A stretch of 64,000 bases of DNA, from contig JBCBYB010000002.1 of the NCBI GenBank assembly GCA_039816045.1, positions 62,001 through 126,000 on the forward strand, in the 5' to 3' direction. Both the position numbers and the translations under genes were made by a program. Source of the DNA: Thermohalobaculum sp039816045. GTDB lineage: Bacteria > Pseudomonadota > Alphaproteobacteria > Rhodobacterales > Rhodobacteraceae. The stretch's first letter is position 1, and every line of letters begins with the position of its first letter. Below the pieces are notes generated by a model, which ran no database searches, was not told the DNA's origin, and was given only the letters and a program-made list of their open reading frames with translations. Positions 36,465 to 43,777 of this stretch are shown here, piece after piece.

Positions 36465-37708
36465 AGCAGACCGACCGTGTGGAGCCCGAGCCCGGCCAGC
36501 GCACCCCCTGCCACCATCCAGAGCACCCCGACCTTGCCGGTCAGCATCAGCCCCATAGCCACCGCGAAAAGCACAAGCTTCGGCCATTCCGGCGTCTCCA
36601 GCCCCATGGGGAAGAACGCCGCCTCACCGAGATAGACCGCCAGGTTCGCAATCACCCCGACAACCGCCGCCGAGACGCCCGCAAGCGCCCGCCTCGCCCA
36701 GCCGATCGACGAGACATGCTCGACGATCGGCGCAAAGGCGAGGATCATCATGAAGCTCGGCGCAAAGGTGTAGACCGTGGCGAGTGTGCCCGTGAGCACT
36801 GCGGTTGCGACGGCACCATCGCCCCACCCCGCGAAGAAGCCCGCATAGGTGTTCACGAGAATCAGCGGCCCGGGCGTCGCCTCGGCGATTGCCAGCCCGT
36901 TCAGCATCTCCGCCGCCGTCAACCAGCCATAGCTCTCGGCCGCCAGATCGGCCACGAAGGGCAGCACCGCATAGGCGCCTCCGAACGTGACGAACGCCGC
37001 CGTGAGGAAGAGCTCGGCCACATCGTCGAAAGGCTCCGGCCCGAAGACCGCACGGATCAGCACGAAGAGCGTGGCGATCCCGAGGCCCCAGACCGCGAAC
37101 GTCAGCCCGGCATGGCGCGCGAGGCCTGCCACCGCGCCGCCCTCAGTTGTGGTCCCGGTGTCCGTCCCGATGGCCAGGCCCGCCAAGGCCGACAGCGCCA
37201 CGATCAGAGGGAACGGCGCCCCGAGGAAATAGATCGCGACGAAAGCTGCTACGGCGAGCGCCACATGCGTTGGTCCTGCCAAGGCGCGGCCGGCAAGCTT
37301 GCGCATGGCCCCGATCACCACCGCGATCACGACCGGTTGGATCCCAGCAAACACAGCCGCGACCCAGGGCACCTCGCCATGGGCCGCCGCGATCCAGGCG
37401 AGCAGGATCATCAGCGCCGCCCCCGGCAGGATAAAGGCGAGCCCCGCTGCAAGCCCGCCAACCAGCCCGTGCAGGCGCCAGCCGATCCAGGTTGCGAGCT
37501 GCTGTGCCTCAGGCCCCGGCAGCATCATGGAGAATGCGAGCCCTCGGTCGAAGCTCGTCCCCCGCAGCCACCCCCGCCGCTCGACGATCTCGCCTTGCAT
37601 CAGGGCGATCTGTCCAGCGGGGCCCCCAAACGACAAGAGCCCGATCTTGGCATAGACGCCGAGCGCCTCACGCATGCTCGGCGGGGCGGTGGATGTCTGA
37701 TCGTCCAT
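36461..37708 (-). CDS. chrA: Chromate transporter (long form, two ChrA domains)
   Basis: The 415-residue protein has about 12 membrane helices in two homologous halves. Each half opens with the ChrA signature: LLSFGGPAGQIALMQGEIVERR and, later, AFVTFGGAYAVLPFVADLA. It exports chromate or takes part in sulfate-like oxyanion exchange. The frame opens to 37846, but the ATG at 37708 follows AGGAGG closely. It lies 14 bp downstream of the rhodanese gene. Confidence 0.9.
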   Translation of the reverse strand: MDDQTSTAPPSMREALGVYAKIGLLSFGGPAGQIALMQGEIVERRGWLRGTSFDRGLAFSMMLPGPEAQQLATWIGWRLHGLVGGLAAGLAFILPGAALMILLAWIAAAHGEVPWVAAVFAGIQPVVIAVVIGAMRKLAGRALAGPTHVALAVAAFVAIYFLGAPFPLIVALSALAGLAIGTDTGTTTEGGAVAGLARHAGLTFAVWGLGIATLFVLIRAVFGPEPFDDVAELFLTAAFVTFGGAYAVLPFVADLAAESYGWLTAAEMLNGLAIAEATPGPLILVNTYAGFFAGWGDGAVATAVLTGTLATVYTFAPSFMMILAFAPIVEHVSSIGWARRALAGVSAAVVGVIANLAVYLGEAAFFPMGLETPEWPKLVLFAVAMGLMLTGKVGVLWMVAGGALAGLGLHTVGLL

Positions 37709-37721
37709 GAGGAGCCTCCTC

Positions 37722-38048
37722 TCAGGCGATGGGAACAAGCGGGGCACCGGCAGCGGCGAGCGCCTCGAACCCGCCGCGGACATAGCGCGCGTCTCGCTTG
37801 TGGACGAGCAGCAGCGCGCAGCCGAACTGGCTGAGCTCGTGGCCATGGGCGCAGAAGACGATGATCGGCCGCCCCTCGCCGGTCAGCGGATCGTCATGGC
37901 CGAAGGCGGTTGGGTCACGCAGGGTGGCGCCGGCAACGGTCCGGCCACTGGCCTCGCGAGCGGAGGGGCGGCGGAGGTCCACCCAGACGGCACCGGGCAT
38001 GGCGATTGCGGTATCGGCATCCAGCGCAGGAAGGTCAAAGTCAGGCAT
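37722..38048 (-). CDS. Rhodanese-like protein linked to chrA
   Basis: The 108-residue protein is a single rhodanese domain. VFCAHGHELSQ supplies the active-site Cys, and YVRGGFEAL is the usual ending. Similar domains occur at the C-terminus of ChrB regulators, so a role in sulfur-oxyanion or chromate stress is plausible. It starts at the ATG at 38048 and is in one operon with chrA. Confidence 0.8.
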   Translation of the reverse strand: MPDFDLPALDADTAIAMPGAVWVDLRRPSAREASGRTVAGATLRDPTAFGHDDPLTGEGRPIIVFCAHGHELSQFGCALLLVHKRDARYVRGGFEALAAAGAPLVPIA

Positions 38049-38200
38049 GTGTCTCGGTCCCATAGGATCTGAGAGCGATGCTTGGGCGACTGCCTGACAG
38101 CGGGGGATCGCCTCTGCCCCGCGCGCCTCGCATAGCACAGGCGGGGGCAGATCAGAACCCCCAGATCGGCGGCGAGTAGGGGTTTTCGGGTTGTCCCAGC

Positions 38201-38494
38201 CTAACCGTAGGCGAGCGGCGCGAGGTTGTTGTTCACGATGATCTGGATCGCATAAAGGCCGAGGATCACTATGATCGGCGAGAGATCGATCCCGCCCATA
38301 TCCGGCAGCATATTGCGGATGGGCCGATAGAGCGGCTCGGTGATCCGGTTCAGCGTCGACCAGATCTGTGCCACCAGCGGCTGACGGGTGTTCAACACGT
38401 CGAAGGCCACCAACCAGCTCAGAACCGCCTGTATGATGATGATCCAGAAGACGAGGTTGACCACCATGTTGAAGATCATGAGGAGGGATTGCAT
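38201..38494 (-). CDS. YggT-family membrane protein
   Basis: The 97-residue protein has two membrane helices (LVFWIIIIQAVLSWLVAF and PIIVILGLYAIQIIV) joined by the conserved LNRITEPLYRPIRNMLP loop of the YggT family. It may act in cation tolerance or cell division as proposed for YlmG relatives. Start ATG 38494 follows GGAG. Confidence 0.88.
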   Translation of the reverse strand: MQSLLMIFNMVVNLVFWIIIIQAVLSWLVAFDVLNTRQPLVAQIWSTLNRITEPLYRPIRNMLPDMGGIDLSPIIVILGLYAIQIIVNNNLAPLAYG

Positions 38495-38612
38495 GACAGC
38501 TCCACTATTCGCCGGTCTCGCAGCAGACCTAGCGGGCGTGGCAGCCATGGGCAAGGGCGTTGAGCCGCGCCGGCTTGACAGCAGCCGGGTCCGCGCGTAG
38601 CCGGGCGCGCAC

Positions 38613-38688
38613 GGGGCCGTAGCTCAGTTGGGAGAGCGCTGCAATCGCACTGCAGAGGTCAGGGGTTCGAATCCCCTCGGCTCCACCA
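38613..38688 (+). tRNA. tRNA-Ala (CGC)
   Basis: The 76-nt gene folds into a cloverleaf with acceptor arm GGGGCCG / CGGCTCC, D arm GCTC-GAGC, anticodon stem CTGCA / TGCAG, T arm AGGGG-CCCCT with TTCGAAT, and ACCA encoded at the end. The anticodon loop is ATCGCAC, so the anticodon is CGC, which reads the Ala codon GCG. Its 3-prime end is also the end of the open frame of a serine recombinase remnant. Confidence 0.95.
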
Positions 38689-39126
38689 TCGCCCAATCGG
38701 GGGTGTCCGAACCCCGAAAAAGCCTGAAGGGAAGCGGGATTGCGCCGGTTCGAAAACCTTCATTCGTGCAGTAAGCGACAGGCGTCGGAAAAACCAGCCT
38801 AAGCACCAGTTTCCGGGCGCTTGCTTCACCAGAATCCCAGATCCTCCAAGGGTTTGCGAGGAATGCCATGGTGGTTCGAAACGTCTCATCACCCCCCCTT
38901 GCAGGCGTGCGCATATCTTCGAGGTTTTCTGCTAGGACAACCCAACGTGATTGCAGCCTCTTGATCTCATTCTCGTAGGCAGAGATCAGCTCAGGGCGTT
39001 CCGCCTCTGTGATCCGACCAACGACCGTTGCGATCTTCTTTTCGATCTGACGGATCTGGCTCGCATCATCTTGTACGCGGGCTTTCAAATCGCCTGTGCG
39101 CTTCTCCCAGAGATCTGAGAGCATAT
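38624..39126 (-). pseudogene. C-terminal fragment of a serine site-specific recombinase
   Basis: About 166 residues match the C-terminal part of large serine recombinases: a coiled-coil (QIRQIEKKIATVVGRITEAERPELISAYENEIKRLQ, cut here at the 20-residue limit: QIEKKIATVVGRITEAERP), then FANPWRIW-like ANPWRIWDSGEASARKLVLR and CTNEGFRTGAIPLPFRLF. The last 20 codons lie in the tRNA-Ala 3-prime end. The catalytic N-terminus is missing: the frame stops exactly at the inverted repeat of the IS element (39127). It is a relic of an element that integrated at tRNA-Ala. Confidence 0.75.
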
Positions 39127-39264
39127 TGACCTTGCTGGCTGATCCCGGACCAGGGCGCTATTGATCTATGCGGCCCGCGCCATGGCCATGTCCATCCTTG
39201 CCTGGGCTGGCGTTCGGTAGCCGATGCTCGAGTGTCGGCGCCGGCGGTTGTAGAAGATCTCGAT

Positions 39265-39296
39265 ATCGTCGCGAAGCGGCGCGCGCGATGCGTGGA
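39265..39296 (-). repeat. GC-rich insertion copy in orfB (copy 2 of 3)
   Basis: This 32-base stretch interrupts the conserved ALF-H-IEIFYN segment by adding about nine residues (ASRAPLRDD) that related integrases lack. Its core, TCGCGCGCGCCGCTTCGCGAC, closely matches the copy at 40132-40163 and the shorter one at 39371-39387. Confidence 0.55.
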
Positions 39297-39370
39297 AGAG
39301 CGCTCGCCTCGCTTCGGCCCGGGTCTGGAACCGGGTGCGATGCCCGAGCTCCGTCTTGAGCGACCCGAAG

Positions 39371-39387
39371 ACGTCGCGCAGCGTGAA
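39371..39387 (-). repeat. GC-rich insertion copy in orfB (copy 3, short)
   Basis: The 17-base sequence TTCACGCTGCGCGACGT lies where integrases encode MESFF, replacing the catalytic Glu and shifting the frame. It shares CACGCTGCGCG...ACGTC with the larger copies. Confidence 0.45.
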
Positions 39388-40131
39388 CCATGGGCGCATT
39401 GTCGAGGCAGTTTCCCTTCCGGCTCATCGAGGCTGTGATGCCGTGGAGAGCCAGGAGTTTGCGGTAGTCGCCGCAGGCATATTGCACGCCCCTATCGCTG
39501 TGATGGATCAGGCCCCTGGAAGGGCGCCGGTTTCGGATCGCCATCTTCAAGGCATCCTCGCAGAGTGTGCTCTTGAGGCGCTCGGACATCGACCCGTTGC
39601 CCGGCAGGCGATCGCTGGCGATCGCCGAGAGGGGGCCGACGATCTCCTGGGTGGCCAGATCCTTCACCGCCGCCAAGTACAGCCAGCCCTCATCGGTCGG
39701 GATGTACGAGATGTCGGCGAGCCAGACAGCATCGGGCGCGGCGATCTTGAAGTTGCGGTCGAGCAGGTTCGGCGCGACCGCGTGGGAACGCCGGCTGTTG
39801 GTGGTGACCGGCACACGGCGCTTTCTGCGCGGCGGGCGAAGGCTGTTCGACGCTTCGCGCCCATCCCTGCGGGATGTCATCAGATTGGCCACTGTTCGCT
39901 TCGAGAGGTGATGGCCCCGATCGCGCAGCTCTGCGTGGATCCGCGGCGCGCCGTAGAGGCTCTTGGCTTACCTCGAAGATCGCCCGGATCTATTCGGCAA
40001 ACACGGCACGCCTGGCAGCGCGCTCGGCTCGCTGTGGAGCAGTACGCCGCCAGCCGTGATACCAGCTCAGCGCAACGCCAAGAACCCGACATAGGAATCG
40101 GATCGCATGCATACCCGCCTGGGCGGCGATG

Positions 40132-40163
40132 ACGTCGCGCAGCGGCGCGCGCGCAGCGTGGAG
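40132..40163 (-). repeat. GC-rich insertion copy at the orfB start (copy 1 of 3)
   Basis: Inserted in the N-terminal part of orfB, this sequence adds HAARAPLRD between KAK and VIAAQAGMH. The core is CTGCGCGCGCGCCGCTGCGC, in which CGCTGCGCG occurs twice. Confidence 0.5.
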
Positions 40164-40171
40164 CTTGGCCT

Positions 40172-40471
40172 TCACGGTTTCGCCGCCCACTGAGCGAAAA
40201 AAGCCGAGGCCTTGCGCAAGACCTCCACCTCCTCTTTGAGCCGCTTGTTGTCGCGGCGCAGCTGCACCAGCTCGTCCGCTTCGGCTCTTTGAGCCGCAAT
40301 CGCCGCCGCCGAACCCGCTGCGTCCAGCTCAAGCTTCCAGGTCTTCAGCTGCGTCGACATGACACCCAGCTCAGCGGCTACGCTGGCCTAGCTCAACCCA
40401 GGCTCAGACAGACGCACAACCGCCTGCTCCTTGAACTCTGGCGTGAACCGCCGCCTCGCTCGTTTCGTCAT
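40172..40471 (-). pseudogene. IS3 orfA transposase helper with amber stop
   Basis: The frame from ATG 40471 encodes MTKRARRRFTPEFKEQAVV, the usual helix-turn-helix start of IS3 OrfA, then meets TAG (40388-40390) at codon 28. After it the frame continues to a leucine-zipper-like tail (LVQLRRDNKRLKEEVEVLRK) and stops at 40172, overlapping orfB. A single base change seems to have made the stop. Confidence 0.8.
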
Positions 40472-40529
40472 CCTCGTCCCTCCAGGTCGGCTCATACTTT
40501 ACCGCCTGGTCCGGGATCAGGGAGCAAGG

Positions 40530-40998
40530 TCACAGAAAGGCGAGCGCGCTTTCGGCCGACCGCTCGCCCTGCCGGTCCCAGTCCTCCCGAATTGCCGCGA
40601 TGCCCATGCGCCGGTGCTCGGCCTCCCATGCCGTCTTGTGCTCGGCGAGCTGCCGATGAAGCGCTGCCCTGTCGTTTCGCCCGAGGCTCTCGATGCAGTG
40701 CGCGCCGAACACCCCGCGACCCTCGACCTCAATGAAGGGCGGCACACCCATGCGGAACGGCCCGCCGCGGGCAATGTAATCGGTGATGGCGGCTTCCCAC
40801 GCATCGCGGCCAGCCAGCATCTTCGGATGAGCGTCAAACCATACCGCCTAAGCTGCATCCGTGCTGTTTGGAATGCCAGCCCCATCGGGCAGAGCAAGCG
40901 CCGCTGCGGATTCCGCCAGCATCAGGCAGCGTGTCACATCCGGAGTCAGCACACCAGCAAAGAAGCGGATGGCTTTTTGGTGGGTGAAGATACGGGGA
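40530..40998 (-). pseudogene. Truncated unidentified gene abutting the IS element
   Basis: One minus-strand phase is open from about 40998 to 40530 except for a TAG at 40848-40850. The later part (ATG 40820) gives 96 residues with GPFRMGVPPFIEVEGRG and GVFGAHCIESLGRNDRAAL; the earlier part gives FFAGVLTPDVTRCLMLAESA. The stop codon at 40530-40532 is supplied by the IS terminal repeat (TGACC), so the true end has been cut off. I do not recognise the family; it is probably another relic of the mobile element between the two tRNAs. Confidence 0.45.
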
Positions 40999-41041
40999 AG
41001 CTCTCAACACGGTTCCCGAAAAACGGGATGCGAGAGTTGGA

Positions 41042-41117
41042 TGGTGCCGGTCGAGGGACTCGAACCCCCGACATCCTGATTACAAATCAGGCGCTCTACC
41101 AGCTGAGCTAGACCGGC
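41042..41117 (-). tRNA. tRNA-Thr (TGT)
   Basis: On the minus strand the 76 nt fold as acceptor GCCGGTC / GACCGGC with ACCA encoded, D arm GCTC-GAGC, anticodon stem CCTGA / TCAGG with loop TTTGTAA, and T arm CGGGG-CCCTCG region with TTCGAGT. The anticodon TGT reads Thr codon ACA. It bounds the mobile-element relic on the right. Confidence 0.95.
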
Positions 41118-41265
41118 CCACTGTGAGCAAAATTCGCTCAGGCGCCTGACTAGCGTGTTCCGCCGTCACCCGCAATCTCCATCGTGTGAAAGCTCCGGTT
41201 AACCAACTCCGCCGACCATTGAGCAGGGCGCAAGAACGGCGCCGAGATAGAACCGGAGCGAAGTG

Positions 41266-41919
41266 ATGCGTGGATCCCTGCTCGGATGCCTGATCCTGCT
41301 AACCGCCTGTGCGGGCTCCCCAACGCCGATCCCGGAGCCGAAGCTGGCAAACGCGGGGCCTCCCGTTGTGTCGGGCTCACTTTCCCTGCCCGCCCGAATC
41401 GGGTTGTTGCGGCTGTCGGAGGGGCGGCCGACCGCGGTCCCCGCCCCGGAATACGCGCGTTGGCGTGGGGCGATCGCCGAAGTGAACCGCGCTCTTCTTT
41501 ATCCTTTGCGGCTGACCCCTTTGGCGCCTGGTGTGGCCGACCCGCAGCCGGTCTCGGACTATGACTTTCTCGCCCTTGAGAACGGCTTGGATGCGGTTCT
41601 GGTCTATGAGCTATCCGTCGCCGTCTCGGAGGATCCGCTGACAGCGGGGCTCACGCAGCTTCCCTTCTTCGGTGGGGTCGTGCCCGTGTCTGCGGCAACG
41701 CGCGCGAGCGGACGCGCTGTGGCAAGGCTCTATTCGGTCGGACAGCCGGTCGCCTTGGCCTCGACCGAGGCGCGCATGACCGACGCCGCGATCGCGTCTG
41801 TTCGCCAAAGCGAGGGGAGCGGACGACGCATGCGCGCACTTGCCGAATACGCGTTGCTTCACCGCATGATGCCCGCGGCGGAGGACATGATCGTGGGCAC
41901 GGTTGCGGCGGGCCGTTAA
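41266..41919 (+). CDS. Lipoprotein of unknown function
   Basis: The 217-residue protein has a lipoprotein signal (GSLLGCLILLTAC, lipidated Cys about residue 14). The mature part is rich in Leu, Ala and Pro with the segments RIGLLRLSEGRPTAVPAPEY and LDAVLVYELSVAVSEDPL. I do not recognise the domain. The ATG at 41266 is preferred to the GTG three bases earlier. It is convergent with hisG and overlaps it by 4 bp. Confidence 0.75.
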   Translation: MRGSLLGCLILLTACAGSPTPIPEPKLANAGPPVVSGSLSLPARIGLLRLSEGRPTAVPAPEYARWRGAIAEVNRALLYPLRLTPLAPGVADPQPVSDYDFLALENGLDAVLVYELSVAVSEDPLTAGLTQLPFFGGVVPVSAATRASGRAVARLYSVGQPVALASTEARMTDAAIASVRQSEGSGRRMRALAEYALLHRMMPAAEDMIVGTVAAGR

Positions 41920-42617
41920 TCGTCGGAAAGCCCCAGCCGCTCGGACAGCCGGCTGTAGGCCGCGCTCTCCCCAAGCCCCCATGGCGCCTCGCCGGACACA
42001 CAGAGATTGGCCTCCGAACTCAGGATCAAGCCGTCCTCCAGAACGCGAAGATGGTTTGCCCGCAGGGTCGCACCCGAGGAGGTGATGTCGACAATCACCT
42101 CCGCCGTCTGGTTCTTTGGCGCAGCCTCGGTCGCCCCTTGGCTGTCCACGATGCGGTAATCAGCGACCCCGGTCTTTCGGAAGAAGCCGCGCGTGAGGTT
42201 GTGGTATTTTGTGGCGACCCGCAGCGACCGCCCATGCCGGTCCCGAAAGGCGGCGCACACCTCGTCGAGATCGGCCATGGTCTCCACATCCACCCAGAAA
42301 TCCGGCACGGCGACCACCAGATCTGCATGACCAAAGCCCATCCGCGCCGCCAGCCGCACATCGCGCGTGCGAAAGGCAATGCGCTCACGGATCAGGTCTT
42401 CGCCGGTCACGCCGATATGGATGCGCCCCGCCGCCAGTTCGCCCGGGATTTCGCCGGCCGAGAGCATCACGACGCCGACACCGTCCGCCCCATGCAGTTC
42501 GGCGCGGTACTCACGCGAGCGGGACGACGGGGTGATCTCGATCCCCCGCTCGGCGAACCAGGCGATCGTATCCGCCTGAAGCCGGCCCTTGGAGGGCACG
42601 CCGATCAGCAGCGTCAT
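41916..42617 (-). CDS. hisG: ATP phosphoribosyltransferase, short form
   Basis: At 233 residues this is the short HisG, which needs HisZ for activity. It has IGVPSKGRLQADT at the start and the PRPP loop VDITSSGATLRANHL near residue 180. It joins ATP and PRPP as the first step of histidine synthesis. ATG at 42617 overlaps the hisZ stop by 4 bp. A C-terminal regulatory domain is absent, as expected for the short form. Confidence 0.94.
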   Translation of the reverse strand: MTLLIGVPSKGRLQADTIAWFAERGIEITPSSRSREYRAELHGADGVGVVMLSAGEIPGELAAGRIHIGVTGEDLIRERIAFRTRDVRLAARMGFGHADLVVAVPDFWVDVETMADLDEVCAAFRDRHGRSLRVATKYHNLTRGFFRKTGVADYRIVDSQGATEAAPKNQTAEVIVDITSSGATLRANHLRVLEDGLILSSEANLCVSGEAPWGLGESAAYSRLSERLGLSDD

Positions 42618-43777
42618 GGTCGAGCCCCTGCGAGGATGGCCGCTTCCGGCCGGATCATCGCCCCGACGGCCGGGACGGGTTTGGGCGCGCCGAGCCGTTC
42701 GGTCATGCGGTCATAGCGCCCGCCACCGGCCAATGGCGGCCAATCGGACGATCCAGGCGCCGTAATCTCGAAAACGAAGCCGTCGTAGTACTCCATCGCA
42801 CGGCCGAACCGAACGTCGAAGGGCAAGTCCTCGGCATCCACGCCGACGCGGTTGAGGGCATCGAGACGCCGCTCAAACCGTTCCAGGGCCGGTCCGATAT
42901 CCACGCCTGCCCCTGCCGTGAGATCGCGGAGCGCCGCGAGTGCCTCACCTGAGGGTCCCTGGATTTCGAGCACCGCAGCGATCAGGTCGGCTTGCTCCTT
43001 CGGCATCGGCGGCACGCCAGCCGAGACCGCCAGTGCATCGGCCCGGGCGGCAATCTCGTCGAGCCCGCGCAGGCCCAGCACCTCACCGGCCTCGGCGGCC
43101 TCTTGTTCCACGGTGCCCGCGGCGGCCGCTGCGAGCAGGCGTGACCGTCGCGCGCTCGGCGCAGGGCGTGCCTGAGTATAGCGCTCGATCAGCGCCCGGA
43201 ACCGGTTGGGGCGCCAGAAATGCCGCCTGAGCGCCGTCTTGCGGTCGAGGGCGATCTCCAACGCGTCGAGCAGAGAGAAGACGACCGACGGATCGCCGCT
43301 GATGATCTGCCGCTCCGAGAGCCCGAGCGCATCGAGACCCGAGAGCACGAGCGCCAGCACATTTGCATCGGCCCGGGCCCGGTCCGCCTCGCCGAACCGT
43401 TCGACCCCCACTTGGAAGTACTCAATGGGGCGCGTCTCCGACTGGTCCTGCAAGCGGAACACAGGCCCCGCATAGGCATAGGCGGCCGCCCGGTCCCACC
43501 CCGCCTCGGCATGGGCCAGAGCGACCGGGAGCGTGAAATCCGGGCGCAAGCACAGCTCGCCCCCATGCACCGGCTCCGGGAAGAGAAAGGCCCGGGTCCG
43601 GATGTCCTCGCCGTAGAGATCGAGCAGCAGATCGGCGTCCAGGAGATGCGGCGGCTCCAGGCGCGCATGCCCCGCTTCGGCAAAGACCGCGGTGAGCCGC
43701 GCAACCACGGCTTCGCGCAGCGCCCGCGCCTCGCCCGAGAGACACGCCGCGCTCAGCGTCGCACGGGCCGCGTTCAC
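42614..43777 (-). CDS. hisZ: ATP phosphoribosyltransferase regulatory subunit
   Basis: The 387-residue protein is a HisS-like paralogue without the anticodon-binding domain. It has a tRNA-synthetase-type core (LRPDFTLPVALAHAEAG; PIEYFQVGVERFG; GRAMEYYDGFVFEI; LAGGGRYDRM). It pairs with short HisG. The GTG at 43777 overlaps the hisS stop (GTGA). It should form the regulatory half of the octameric enzyme sensing histidine. Confidence 0.93.
   Translation of the reverse strand: MNAARATLSAACLSGEARALREAVVARLTAVFAEAGHARLEPPHLLDADLLLDLYGEDIRTRAFLFPEPVHGGELCLRPDFTLPVALAHAEAGWDRAAAYAYAGPVFRLQDQSETRPIEYFQVGVERFGEADRARADANVLALVLSGLDALGLSERQIISGDPSVVFSLLDALEIALDRKTALRRHFWRPNRFRALIERYTQARPAPSARRSRLLAAAAAGTVEQEAAEAGEVLGLRGLDEIAARADALAVSAGVPPMPKEQADLIAAVLEIQGPSGEALAALRDLTAGAGVDIGPALERFERRLDALNRVGVDAEDLPFDVRFGRAMEYYDGFVFEITAPGSSDWPPLAGGGRYDRMTERLGAPKPVPAVGAMIRPEAAILAGARP

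Larger units (their letters stand above)
39166..40190 (-). pseudogene. IS3 orfB integrase, broken
   Basis: The DDE integrase shows WLADISYIPTDEGWLYLAAV with the first Asp and HHSDRGVQYA with the second, but several lesions. There is an in-frame TAG at 39990-39992, a one-base frameshift near 39962 before SLYGAPRIHAELR-type sequence, and a frame break near 39390 that removes the MESFF Glu of the third catalytic site before FGSLKTELGHRT. Three short GC-rich insertions (see repeats) also interrupt it. The element cannot move on its own. Confidence 0.8.
39127..40532 (-). mobile_element. Degenerate IS3-family insertion sequence
   Basis: The ends are imperfect inverted repeats: TGACCTTGCTGGCTGATCCC at 39127 and, read in reverse complement from 40532, TGACCTTGCTCCCTGATCCC, continuing GGACCAGG on both sides. 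The length is about 1406 bp. Two overlapping minus-strand genes of IS3 type (orfA and orfB) lie inside, both broken. The flanks, ATAT on the left and CAGA on the right, are not a target duplication, so the copy has probably taken part in a deletion or rearrangement. Confidence 0.85.

Noticed and set aside
36200..37834. Plus-strand frame of 544 codons across the chromate transporter
   Set aside because: It is antisense to a well-supported transporter and shows the same charged low-complexity translation as other shadows.
40861..41111. Plus-strand frames ending in VEGLEPPTS or RGTRTPD-like peptides
   Set aside because: These ends come from reading through tRNA-Thr and are a known artefact, not real C-termini.
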